A stretch of DNA of 64,000 bases from Megaleporinus macrocephalus (Eukaryota > Chordata > Actinopteri > Characiformes > Anostomidae), in the NCBI GenBank assembly GCA_021613375.1, contig CM038720.1, positions 9,342,962-9,406,961 of the forward strand, given 5' to 3'. The notes under the pieces are model-generated. The model did no database searches, was not told the DNA's origin, and was given only the letters and a program-made list of their open reading frames with translations. Below are positions 47,352-58,247 of the stretch, piece by piece. The first letter of the stretch is position 1. The number at the start of each line of letters is the position of its first letter. The position numbers and the translations under genes were made by a program.

Positions 47352-47720
47352 GTACAGTAGTGTGCAAACGTTTGAGACACTTGGGGACATTATTATATTT
47401 AAAAAAGCTATTTTGTCCAGACAGGAAGCTTTTATTTGCTGAGCAAAACACTTTATTTTTGAAATATTCATAGAGTAAGTAGTGCTTTTACATGTCAGTG
47501 TATTTCTTTAACCCTTTCCAAGCTTCTCCTTGTGGAAACAACCCAGTATTGTTTACAGTTCTCATCTAATACCTGCTTTGACTGCTCAGTACTTCATTAA
47601 GCTAAATCAAGATTGTTGCTGAAGGAACTGAACACATTCATACAATGTCTGGGGCGTCCAGGAGAAATCTGGAACTACACTTTGTTCTTCAATCTTCTTT
47701 CACAATAAGATATTCATAAG
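47352..47720 (+). mobile_element. Tc1-like element fragment
   Basis: Starts TACAGTAGTGTGCAAACGTT followed by TGAGACAC, a Tc1-type terminus. Continues with 'acaatgtctggggcgtccag' and 'caatcttctttcacaa', which I recall from a Tc1-like fish repeat. No right terminus is seen. Confidence 0.55.
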
Positions 47721-47879
47721 ATATTCGTTACTTTTTATTGTATGTATGATTATTTACATCTGTTCTAATGATATCTGGTGTTCTTACTGGTGAAAATACA
47801 CTTATTGATCAGATAAACAACCAGCTTAGGTGTTTTACTGAAAAGACAGGCACAGCTTGGATACAGTCGGCATGTATCC

Positions 47880-48240
47880 CAGCCACACGCAGGTAGGCTT
47901 TCAAATCAAGCCAGGCAATGGCATTCAGACCTCCTTTTATTTACATATGTCCCCCTAATAATTCTTTTCAAGTTTGGCGAGGAGTGCTGGCCAGAGCCAC
48001 CAGATAGCCAGCGCTCCTGGCTGACTGGGACAAATCTGGAGCGGTCACTGGGGAAGTGGTCCAGCAGCTGAGGCTTTTGTATGCTAATATGACCTAAAGC
48101 AGGCCTGGGGCATGGGGCAGGACCTTCACTTTTCAATGGGCGCCAGGCAAAAATTAGAAATGTCAGAGACGGATTTCACCTTTAGAATTCACTGGCATCA
48201 TGCAGCCGCCCCCCCCATTCCAATTTCACTTGAGTCTATT
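47880..48240. promoter_or_regulatory. Candidate conserved non-coding element
   Basis: CTTTTATTTACATATG, CCTAATAATTCTTTTCAAG and TTTTGTATGCTAATATGACC lie in non-repetitive sequence with mixed composition. ATGCTAAT is octamer-like. A poly-C run closes the block near 48210. Confidence 0.38.
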
Positions 48241-48439
48241 TAGACAGTCATGCTGAATGATGCATATCTCTGTAGTCTTGTTAGATCGTAAGGCTGGAGG
48301 GAGGGTGGAGAGTACAGAACGCTGAGCGAGGCAGGCATGGCAGGCCAGGCGACGGGTATTGTACGGTTTGAAATATGAACTGTACGTGTGCACGGGTCAG
48401 TCGCACACTTTCTGAAACTGTCAGCAAGTACGCTGCACG

Positions 48440-48690
48440 TTCTGCTCATCCCTTTGCTCGGTGGGGGAGCTCTGGCCTCACTGTTCATTAACTTCCTTGG
48501 CAAACGGGTCGAGGTGTCCTGTTCCCGGAGGAGAGCGGTTTATTAAAGTCCGTGAGGAGGTGCTGGCAGGCCACCACATGAGGACAAGCGCTCGGCTCCA
48601 GCAGCAGAGTAAACTGTTCCTTAATTGTCCAACCAGCCCTTACGGACAGGACTATTGTAAATCCTGATTTATCACTGTCAGTGTCAGCGA
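48440..48690. promoter_or_regulatory. Candidate conserved non-coding element
   Basis: CTGTTCATTAACTTCC, GGTTTATTAAAGTCC, TCCTTAATTGTCC and CCTGATTTATCAC occur within GC-moderate, CpG-bearing sequence. Non-repetitive. Confidence 0.33.
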
Positions 48691-49189
48691 AGGTGTTAGT
48701 AAACCTCTCTCTCTCGAAGATTTCCACAGGAACACATGTATCTATCAAGCTTAGTAAGAATGGGAATCTGGGATCAGTCTATTCCTTTTACATTGGACTA
48801 AACAGTAACAGTGGTTCGGTGTGCTGTATTAATCCAGGGTGACACTATTTGACTTCTAGTTTAATTGTATCTTCGATTCACGGTCTGGCTGTTTGAGTTT
48901 GAGTTGGTTGGCTCTAGTCTGCAGATGTTGGGCAGTTGAAATGGACAGTTGGTAGAGAAAATCGAGCAGCGTGGGAGGACTCCAATTGATTGCTTGTGTC
49001 TTGATCAAGTTTCAGACCATTCAGAGTGCATGAATCGTAATCTAGTAGTGGTCAAGCTCTTAAGCACTGAACAGATCCCTCAGTGAAAGCTGAGAGTGTG
49101 AAAAAAAAGATAAAAATGGTAAACACACACTTGCGAGGGAATGGTCAGGACCACCACAGAGCAGTCACTGCGTCCACTTACTGTCCACA
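48691..49189. other. Unique intergenic sequence
   Basis: No feature is recognised. Confidence 0.5.
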
Positions 49190-49475
49190 CTATTAGACAC
49201 ACCTAACTTGCTGGTCTACCTTGTAAATACAAAGTCACAAAGACGATAGCTGGCCATCCTTTAGACCTTCATCACTGGTCACAGGACACTGTTGGCTGCA
49301 TGCTGCTGGTTGATGGACTATTTCCAGTCCAGCAGTGACATTGAGATGTTTAAACACTGATCTACACATACCAGCTCAAGACCCTAACATAACACCATCA
49401 GGTCAGTGTTAATGCAGTGCTGAAAATGACACACCATCCAAATAATACCTGTTCTATGGTGGTACCATTGGGCTA
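49190..49475 (+). mobile_element. Dispersed fish repeat fragment
   Basis: 'cttgctggtctaccttgtaa', 'acaaagacgatagctggcc', 'tggactatttccagtccagc', 'agtgacattgagatgtttaa' and 'ccaaataatacctgttctat' follow the order of a very common ostariophysan DNA repeat. Its ends are not seen here. Confidence 0.6.
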
Positions 49476-50496
49476 TATACCCACATGGCCACTTGTGCTT
49501 CTCAAGGTAAAGTAGTTTAAGGCCAAGAGAAGTATGGAAAAAGGTGCTTCAACCTCATAAATGAGGGCAAATCTATGTGCCATGTAATTAGCATGTGGGC
49601 TGAAACATTATGGATGTTCAAAACCTTTATCAAAAATCCTGCATGTTCTATAATCTACGAATTACAACATATATACATATAAATACAAATATATACATAC
49701 AGTCCAATCCATTTCTTTTGCTTCATACAATAATTAGCATATGTGCATTTGTTGACCTTCAGCATGAAACGTAGCATAACAGCCACAAATTCCAGAATTC
49801 TTACTTTGGTGCACAGGTACTAGGTGTAAAACAGGCCCTGGGGTTTAAGGGGTTAAAACCAGAGGCTGAAAAGTGTGGCCCCGTGTCCTGCCTGCCCGGG
49901 CCTGCCTCATTTACACATAACGTTATTAGGCCGCTGTTTGAAAGCCCCCTAGATATTACAGGAAATCAATTCCGCTGCCTGGGCTGGAGCGTGAGGTGTG
50001 TGCAGGGAGTGGGGGGTGGGAGGGCGAGTGAGGGTTTCCTTTGATTCTGTACTCATGGTGGGCAGAGCAGAGGGCGTGGAGACCCCTGAGGGGACGGAGA
50101 GCGGGAGAGAGAGAGAAAGAGAGAGCGAGCAAGCGAGGGATAAAGTGAGGAAGAGGAGGCAGGAGTCTTTTTATGAAACCCACCGCACACACACACACAC
50201 ACCCCTCAGCACAGGCCATTAAAACCAGCGTACAAGAGGCAGAAAGAGGCCGGCCTTTATGGCATTCAAAAGAACTCCTTTATGTTCCTCTCTTCCTGCT
50301 GCTTTGGTGTGTGTGTATGTGTGTGTGTGTGTGTGTGCGTTTAAAGTAAACACCGCTGTGTGGCAACGTTGGCAGCATTACAGTCACTCAGGCCAATTAT
50401 GGGCTGTCACTATGGTTACCCAGCAGCACCTTGGAGCCCGAGGAGGTTTATGAAGGAGCTCCTACAGGGACAGGGAGTCGGGTGAGGGAGTTAGTG

Positions 50497-50542
<46 letters not shown>

Positions 50543-50775
50543 TCTCACTGCCTGACCCCCCACCCCAACATACCCACATACAAACATGTCCATAGAGACC
50601 CAACCAAGCCACCTTGCTCAGGTCGTCCGTATCTGACCATTTAGTGCCCCAGGTCAGACGCCCACTATCGCCCCCCCCCCCCCTCCCCTCCTAATGCTAC
50701 CATGACAATGCTGCTACCATAAATTGACCACCATTGTCCATAATTGCTGAAGTAATTAGTAATTAGTAGTAAAAA
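49476..50775. other. Unique DNA with several microsatellites
   Basis: (GA)n near 50106-50124, (CA)n near 50187-50202, (TG)n near 50305-50338, (GA)n near 50507-50540 and poly-C near 50670-50683. No gene is supported. Confidence 0.55.
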
Positions 50776-51479
50776 TTACTGTGCAAAAGTTAGAGACCCC
50801 CCCTTTATTTAATTGATATAGACACCTTCTTTGCTTCATCTGTAAATGCTCTTGTTATTTGCCAGCTACACATCCTTTCAGATCCATAGCTTCCTTGTGG
50901 ATTATCTTGTTTTTGCAATGGGGGGGTCCAACGGTCAAGAAACACAACACCGACAAGAACTTGGCTGAACAGGGATGAAGGAGCTTAATGATGTGTCTAC
51001 AAACAAAGGGGCAGTTTCGTCCAGGCATGTGGTTCTTTATGGATAGACAATAAAAAAAATTGTTTTCAGGTTCCGGTGAAAACTTTTGAGAGTACTTTGC
51101 TAGGTTCTCTGACCAAGCCATGACAGAACCTTTGGGTTTGGACCTCCTTTAGGTCTGCACTATCTGCTGCAAATGCTCCAGTGGTACTGAGGCCTCAATG
51201 AAATTGCCAGACAACCAGTAAAGCAGAAGGAAGACTCACTCGAACCTCTTCCGTCCTACTATTAGGAGAACCATAAAACCGACAATCGTATTTAGGCACA
51301 GTTGCTGCGGTAACACACAACAACCAGATCTAAGATATCATGTATGACCATTAAGAAGCCTGAGAACCCAAACAAAACACTATCCATGGTTGGCAGGAGT
51401 CAGATCCCACTGGAAAATAATCATTTTAACTGGAAACACAATAAATGAAGGCTCTCCGACTTTTGCATAGCGCTGTATA
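50776..51479. mobile_element. Decayed Tc1-like element with both ends
   Basis: The left end reads TTACTGTGCAAAAGTTAGAG. The right end (reverse complement) reads TACAGCGCTATGCAAAAGTC, an imperfect inverted pair of the same Tc1 class as the copies near 18816 and 20364. The interior of about 700 bp has no intact frame, so it is either a deleted or a heavily mutated element. Confidence 0.75.
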
Positions 51480-52035
51480 TTTAAGACAAAGCCCTTCCTG
51501 TTAAATGATAACCCTTAAACAGTGAGATAATAATCGATAGAAGTAAATAAAGGAAACGTTTGAGAACAGTCTGCACGGCTTCACATGTAAAATTACATGG
51601 AATGACCCAAACACAGTGACAGCACTGAGCCTATAAGTGTAGACTGTGGTCGCATTTATTATTATCGTATCTCCTGAATGATCATAGTCACCAGACACCA
51701 TGACTGTAAAATGTGCTGGCAAGACACTTGGTAACAAAAGTATCAGGGTAAACGAGGCAGAGCCAGTCGTGTAGAGCCAGACAGTCTGATTTAAACAACT
51801 GGGGACGCTAAATGGTGGTTGAACTATCAGGATAATGGTAAAGTTTGGTGCTAAAGTTTGTATGATCTGGTACATTTCCATTGTGTCCTAATAGACTAAT
51901 GACACCATCATGGCTGAACCTAGAACTTGTACCCAATTGTACTATTATGTTCTTCACTTGGTGGGTTAAGAAAGTCTCACTAGTTAGCATCTCTGAAGAC
52001 CTTAGACTTCAATCGTAGATTAGCGAGGTAACAGT
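51480..52035. other. Unique intergenic sequence
   Basis: AT-rich. A minus-strand frame of 126 residues at 51501-51881 has no recognised family. No gene is called. Confidence 0.5.
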
Positions 52036-52143
52036 TGTCTTGTCTTGGGCAAGGCAACAAACGCCCAACTGCTCCCCCGGCACTGTGGATGGGGCTGCCC
52101 ACCACTCTGGGCAAGCGTGTTCACTGCCGCCTAGTGAGTGCAT
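52036..52143 (+). mobile_element. SINE fragment, same family as 31941-32165
   Basis: 'cttgtcttgggcaaggcaac', 'gcactgtggatggggctgcc', 'caccactctgggcaagcgtg' and 'ttcactgccgcctagtgag' match the body of the SINE at 32026-32126. The head is lost. The hAT-like copy begins immediately after it. Confidence 0.75.
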
Positions 52144-52474
52144 TAGGGAGGTAAGAAAATATCGAAATATTGAATATCGGGATATTATGTTTGGTGATAC
52201 TGTATCAATTCTCAAAAACACAGTATTGATACACAGATTCCTGGCAGACAGTGAATCATTGGGTGTTGTGTTTATTCTGACCACAAGATGGCAGTGTAGA
52301 AATCCATTTTCAGCTCCACTCCAACATTAACAAGCAGCACAAGGATGCAATGTTATTGAAAGCATTGATAAACCTGTTCATATAGTGGTGTGTTTTAATA
52401 GTAGGATTTGAAAAATCACAATATATCACTTCGCTTGCAGTATCACAGTATATCACAATATATTGAATCGTGAC
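52144..52474 (-). mobile_element. hAT-like non-autonomous element, truncated copy
   Basis: This is the reverse complement of 59783-60154: GTAAGAAAATATCGAAATAT at the left, shared 'cacagtattgatacacagat', 'ttcatatagtggtgtgtttt' and 'ggatttgaaaaatcacaat'. The outer about 45 bp of the other end (after GAATCGTGACC) is missing. It abuts a SINE fragment. Confidence 0.85.
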
Positions 52475-53404
52475 CGCTGTGCAAACATAAGTAGAAAATA
52501 GTTCCAAATTCTAATGGAGTGTTTGGCAAGCCCCCTGTTCAGATATTTCCACTACAATCCTACAGTTTCATGGTGGCAGCCCAGAAGCTAAAGCAGCCTT
52601 ACAACTTTTTGATAGCAGAATAATAATAAACGGAAAATGAAGATCACTTTTTCATGACATTCTTAGCAAACTAGCATAATGACAGATATAACGCTCAGGT
52701 GACACCAGACTTATCGTCAGAACAACAACGAAAAAAAACCAACGCTAACAGATTCTTATCACTCGCAGCTTGTGTCACATCAGGACACACTGTGGCTTGA
52801 ACTGTGCTCGACCTACCTGTGTAGGCCCATCCCCCACTCAGTCGCTCTCTTTCAGACTAGCGCTGCACTGTCACTCTCAAACTGCTCTCTCAGACATTTT
52901 CTCCGCCTCCAGGGTAAACGCGTGGGCGGCGTACAACGCAGTGCAAGCACTGGCTTATTTATAAATCTTGATAAAAATGGCTCCAATCGAAACGAATGGA
53001 CACTTTATTTATTTCCATTTGAACTGATTACATTTCTGTCCCTCCCCTGACCCCTACAGAAGAACCACTGGATCCCTAGAGGACTGGTCTCCTAAAGAGA
53101 TGCTGGAGAAGGGCTAGAGGGGGCTTCAATTCCAGTTTAGGTGCCATGCGAAGTGTAATGATAGCCATAGCCGTAGCTGAGGTCTCTGCACGCCGCGTAT
53201 TACTGAATATAAAGCATCAAACAATGTAAAGTAAGTGACTGCTTTATATCAAACACAGCACAATCATTAAAGCAGTGGTTTAAAATGATCTCAGTGCTGC
53301 CGTGCATGGGTGCTCTATGGATGTCTATTGGTGTCCATTGCTCTGTTTTACTCATGGCATCCAAAACTTACAACCTTTGTTTTAATGACGGTAAACACAC
53401 AACT
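52475..53404. other. Unique intergenic sequence
   Basis: No repeat or gene is recognised. Two overlapping plus-strand frames at 52770-53050 have no known domain. Confidence 0.5.
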
Positions 53405-53785
53405 TCAGCTCTACCATCCATTACCGCATAACCTTAAACTCAGAACCAAACCATGAAAAGCTGGTTTCATGCCTGACGTTTCCTTCTTCAGATTCTTCAG
53501 GAGGGGTTTCTGGCATGGAAGCTGTAAGACTATGAACTGGTAATGGTAGCTTACGCCAAATTAGCATGTCTACATTTCTGTGAACTTGCATCAAACCATG
53601 TTCCATCACTAAAGTTCTTTACTATTTTTGTCTCAGACGTCTGGCATGGTGTTCATAACCATTTCAGGTGAGCTTCTAGAAGAGTTAGACCCTTCAGACG
53701 TCTGGTTTCACCACAATTCCAAACAACTACCATCCATTACTTAACCCTATGACCTTAAACCCAGAACCAAACCATTAAAACCTGG
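53405..53785 (+). repeat. Dispersed repeat copy and local duplication
   Basis: The stretch 53440-53620 ('ttcatgcctgacgtttcctt', 'ttctggcatggaagctgtaa', 'aacttgcatcaaaccatg') aligns to 55340-55505. The words 'accttaaactcagaaccaaa' near 53430 and 'accttaaacccagaaccaaa' near 53752 mark a second, local duplication. Class not assigned. Confidence 0.7.
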
Positions 53786-53877
53786 TCATTTGGTTGCAAA
53801 TATGGATTTGGTTGGAGATGGCAGCCCATCCCCAATAGAAGCTATGGTTTTCTTTGGCAGGTTCTGGTCTGAACGTT

Positions 53878-53949
53878 CTGTTCCACCTTAAATGCTGCGG
53901 CATTTGCATTCTGCTGCTTGTAACTGCTACGGCATTTAAGGTGGAGCAG
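53878..53949. mobile_element. 72-bp palindromic element
   Basis: CTGTTCCACCTTAAATGC and, 36 bp later, GCATTTAAGGTGGAGCAG are reverse complements at 17 of 18 positions. The inner part 'tgcggcatttgcattctgctgcttgtaactgctacg' is itself partly symmetric. It could be a very small MITE or a strong hairpin. Confidence 0.75.
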
Positions 53950-54505
53950 AAAATTCCGATAAGAAATTGGCAACCAGCAAGCCGGTTTTAGTCTTAGTCT
54001 CATTCGTGCCCTTAGAGAAGAGTCTATAAGCTGAGACCAAACCCACTAAACTGATCACGACTGATGCTTAAAAAACCAACAGTGCACCTTCTTCACTACT
54101 GCAACACACCTGCGACACAATCAGCTAAGTTAAAAACAGGCAGCTGACACTTACAAAGGCAGGCACACAGTGGGCATGAAAGACATTGGGGGGGGGTCCG
54201 GTCATGTCCTACTTTTAAACGTAGCCACTAAATTAACATTAGCCATTTGCTTTGACATTTTCATTTGTTTCAGCCTTTGTAGGAAAAGAGCACTGCAAAT
54301 ACCAACTTCGCAGGAAACTGACAACAACAACAACAGAAGCACTAGCAGTAGCGCTTTTTGGCTTTGGATGGGTACAAACAGGAGGGTACCTTTAAAACAC
54401 CTGCAGTTTCATCTTTTACCTGCAGATGAAGCTTCAAATTCAAACACAGGTCCACTGCTAACGAACCGAAGTCTTGAGGGACAACAATGATTGCTGAGCA
54501 GTGGT
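53950..54505. other. Unique intergenic sequence
   Basis: No repeat is recognised. The 106-residue frame at 54170-54490 has no known domain; it includes an ACA/CAA-rich run coding asparagine. Confidence 0.5.
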
Positions 54506-54765
54506 CTAACAACCACCTGGAAGACCTGGTAGGCCGCCCATAAGACGAACAGCACTTAAAGCTTTCACCTTTGAGAGAGAGAAGATCCACAGGTGTTTCT
54601 ATCCATCCCTCCACCGTGAGAAGACACCTCCGCAGTGTAAAAGTATGAAAACAGCTCAACTGTTGCAGAACGCCCAAACTGGACCTCCGCAGCAAGGTCT
54701 TCGTGGACTGACGCATCTAAATTTGTGATTGAGATGAGCTGGTATGTGTGAAGCAAGCCTGAAAT
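54506..54765 (+). mobile_element. Tc1-like transposase-derived fragment
   Basis: At 54610-54630 the plus strand translates STVRRHL, a well-conserved part of the Tc1 transposase helix-turn-helix. The upstream 'aacaaccacctggaagacct' and 'aaagctttcacctttgagag' align to 31801-31940. Termini and the catalytic domain are missing. Confidence 0.75.
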
Positions 54766-55276
54766 CTGGGGGTTTGGAGAAATCTACCCCAGCAGATTGC
54801 TTCGCTGCTCAAGCACCTTTAAATCAGCTCAGCAGTTTGTTACCTGGTGTGTTTAAACAGGGAAATGGCTGAAGTGTGATGGATGCCAGCCCTCCAGGGC
54901 GAGAACCGGACACCCCCGGCCTACCCAGGCCTCCGCTGTGATTGGCAGCATCGTCGTGTTGCAGAGCTCTAGTTGAGTCGACGGCTTTGAGAAAAGCCTA
55001 ACTAACACCTCCACTACCCTCCATGTACAGCTCACAGCCACACAGCAAGCCCACAGTCAAATCACCTGACACATCTGTCAGCAGGCCCCGCGCAGCGCTG
55101 TCGGAATTAGATTTCTGCTTTCCCCGCGCCGGCTGCTCACTTCAGCGCAATACATTTAGCAAAATGCTATTGAATATGCCACAACAGACTCTCAAACACT
55201 GTAATAGCCCTCGGTGCTGCACATCTGTCTCACTCTCGGGCAGCATTTGTCTGGCACGATATCAGTGCTGCCCTTT
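54766..55276. other. Unique intergenic sequence
   Basis: No repeat is recognised. CpG-bearing 55075-55150. No gene is called for the 132-residue frame at 55023-55421, because its right part lies in a dispersed repeat. Confidence 0.5.
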
Positions 55277-55545
55277 AAAGGAGCAGTTCAGCAGAAAAAA
55301 TAAAACTAACTCACGCAGTTTCCCACTTGTAGTCCATACGAGCCAAGACGAGTTTCACGCCCGACGATTTCCTCTTCAGATTTCTTTCGGGCACGGAAGC
55401 TGTAGGACCGCTAACAAGTAATGGAAGCTTACGACCAATTAGCAGCATGCTAAAAACCACATGCCTGGATTGCTGTAAACTTGCCTCAAACCATGTTTAA
55501 TCATTACAGTTATTTAGTATTTTATGTTTTTTGGCCTGTGATGGT
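55277..55545 (+). repeat. Dispersed repeat with TTTAAAGGAGCAGTTCAG start
   Basis: The first bases resemble the monomer start of the 11.3-15.1 kb satellite. The rest ('gtttcacgcccgacgatttc', 'gggcacggaagctgtaggac', 'gtaaacttgcctcaaaccat') aligns to 53440-53620. This is a dispersed, non-tandem relative of sequence that also seeded a satellite. Confidence 0.65.
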
Positions 55546-55600
55546 AAAATAGTGGAAAATCTGGAAAAAGAGGTTTTATTTGGGTACTACACCCTACAGG

Positions 55601-58047
55601 TACACTAACAGCCAAACGTTTTAGATACACTACCAGTTAAACGTTTTAGATACACTACCAGCCAAACGTTTTAGATACACTACCAGTTAAACGTTTTAGA
55701 TACACTACCAGCCAAACGTTTTAGATACACTACCAGTTAAACGTTTTAGATACACTACCAGCCAAACGTTTTAGATACACTACCAGCCAAACGTTTTAGA
55801 TACACTACCAGCCAAATGTTTTAGATACACTACCAGCCAAACGTTTTAGATACACTACCAGTCAAACGTTTTAGATACACTACCAGTCAAACGTTTTAGA
55901 TACACTACCAGCCAAACGTTTTAGATACACTACCAGACAAACGTTTTAGATACACTACCAGTCAAACGTTTTAGATACACTACCAGCCAAATGTTTTAGA
56001 TACACTACCAGCCAAACGTTTTATATACACTACCAGTCAAACGTTTTAGATACACTACCAGTCAAACGTTTTAGATACACTACCAGTCAAACGTTTTAGA
56101 TCACTACCAGCCAAACGTTTTAGATACACTACCAGCCAAACGTTTTAGATACACTACCAGTCAAACGTTTTAGTACACTACCAGTCAAACGTTTTAGATA
56201 CACTACCAGTCAAACGTTTTAGATACACTACCAGTCAAACGTTTTAGATACACTACCAGCCAAACGTTTTAGTACACTACCAGTCAAACGTTTTAGTACA
56301 CTACCAGCCAAACGTTTTAGATACACTACCAGCCAAATGTTTTAGATACACTACCAGCCAAACGTTTTAGATACACTACCAGTCAAACGTTTTAGATACA
56401 CTACCAGTCAAACGTTTTAGATACACTACCAGTCAAACGTTTTAGATCACTACCAGCCAAATGTTTTAGATACACTACCAGCCAAACGTTTTAGATACAC
56501 TACCAGTCAAACGTTTTAGTACACTACCAGTCAAACGTTTTAGATACACTACCAGTCAAACGTTTTAGATACACTACCAGTCAAACGTTTTAGATACACT
56601 ACCAGCCAAACGTTTTAGTACACTACCAGTCAAACGTTTTAGTACACTACCAGCTAAACGTTTTAGATACACTACCAGTCAAACGTTTTAGATACACTAC
56701 CAGCCAAACGTTTTAGATACACTACCAGCCAAACGTTTTAGACACACTACCAGTCAAACGTTTTAGATCACTACCAGCCAAATGTTTTAGATACACTACC
56801 AGCCAAACGTTTTAGATACACTACCAGTCAAACGTTTTAGATACACTACCAGTCAAACGTTTTAGATACACTACCAGCCAAACGTTTTAGTACACTACCA
56901 GTCAAACGTTTTAGTACACTACCAGCTAAACGTTTTAGATACACTACCAGTCAAACGTTTTAGATACACTGCCAGCCAAACGTTTTAGATACACTACCAG
57001 CCAAACGTTTTAGATACACTACCAGCCAAACGTTTTAGTACACTACCAGTCAAACGTTTTAGTACACTACCAGTCAAACGTTTTAGATACACTACCAGTC
57101 AAACGTTTTAGTACACTACCAGTCAAACGTTTTAGATACACTACCAGACAAACGTTTTAGTACACTACCAGTCAAACGTTTTAGATACACTACCAGACAA
57201 ACGTTTTAGTACACTACCAGTCAAACGTTTTAGTACACTACCAGTCAAACGTTTTAGATACACTACCAGTCAAACGTTTTAGATACACTACCAGCCAAAC
57301 GTTTTAGATACACTACCAGTCAAACGTTTTAGTACACTACCAGTCAAACGTTTTAGTACACTACCAGTCAAACGTTTTAGATACACTACCAGTCAAACGT
57401 TTTAGTACACTACCAGTCAAACGTTTTAGATACACTACCAGTCAAACGTTTTAGATACACTACCAGCCAAACGTTTTAGATACACTACCAGCCAAACGTT
57501 TTAGATACACTACCAGCCAAACGTTTTAGTACACTACCAGTCAAACGTTTTAGTACACTACCAGTCAAACGTTTTAGATACACTACCAGTCAAACGTTTT
57601 AGTACACTACCAGTCAAACGTTTTAGATACACTACCAGACAAACGTTTTAGTACACTACCAGTCAAACGTTTTAGATACACTACCAGACAAACGTTTTAG
57701 TACACTACCAGTCAAACGTTTTAGTACACTACCAGTCAAACGTTTTAGATACACTACCAGTCAAACGTTTTAGATACACTACCAGCCAAACGTTTTAGAT
57801 ACACTACCAGTCAAACGTTTTAGTACACTACCAGTCAAACGTTTTAGTACACTACCAGTCAAACGTTTTAGATACACTACCAGTCAAACGTTTTAGTACA
57901 CTACCAGTCAAACGTTTTAGATACACTACCAGTCAAACGTTTTAGATACACTACCAGTCAAACGTTTTAGATACACTACCAGCTAAACGTTTTAGTACAC
58001 TACCAGTCAAACGTTTTAATACACTACCAGTCAAACGTTTTAGATCA
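55601..58047 (+). repeat. 24/25-bp minisatellite, about 100 forward copies
   Basis: The unit is TACACTACCAGTCAAACGTT then TTAGA (25 bp), or the same with TTAG (24 bp, the 'at' lost). Variants at one position (AGCCAAACG, AGTCAAACG, AGACAAACG, AGCTAAACG) and ATGTTTT for ACGTTTT label units. At the right the order of variants repeats with a period of about 491 bp (57000-57490 against 57491-57980). A period of about 320-345 bp is suggested by the 'tttagatcactacc' variant near 56100, 56444 and 56762. The unit closely matches the terminal repeat of the Tc1-like element at 1326-1852 (TACACTACAGCTCAAACGTT). Confidence 0.97.
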
Positions 58048-58147
58048 GTTTTAAAATGTTTGACTGGTAGTGTACTAAAACATTTGACTGGTAGTGTATC
58101 TAAAACGTTTGACTGGTAGTGTACTAAAACGTTTGACTGGTAGTTCA
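58048..58147 (-). repeat. Inverted block of the 24/25-bp minisatellite
   Basis: Four units in reverse orientation ('gtttgactggtagtgtacta'), separated from the forward array by 'gttttaaa'. The junction forms a perfect or near-perfect inverted repeat with the last forward units, so it could fold into a hairpin. Forward array plus inverted tail resembles two opposing terminal repeats of a Tc1 element that both expanded, the forward one far more. Confidence 0.95.
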
Positions 58148-58247
58148 CTTCTATTGAAAGAAACAAGCAAACACACAGTACCTCCTCCTCACTCTTCACT
58201 CCTTACCAGTCTAGTCAAAACGTTACAAGTTTAGAATCAAACTATCA
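58143..58247 (+). repeat. Dispersed repeat, copy 1
   Basis: 'gttcacttctattgaaagaa', 'acaagcaaacacacagtacc' and 'cactccttaccagtctagtc' match 60251-60355 in the same orientation. It is joined directly to the inverted minisatellite block. Confidence 0.8.

Noticed and set aside
55601..58047. Regular 24/25-bp repeats resembling a CRISPR array
   Set aside because: Head-to-tail units without spacers; typical minisatellite.
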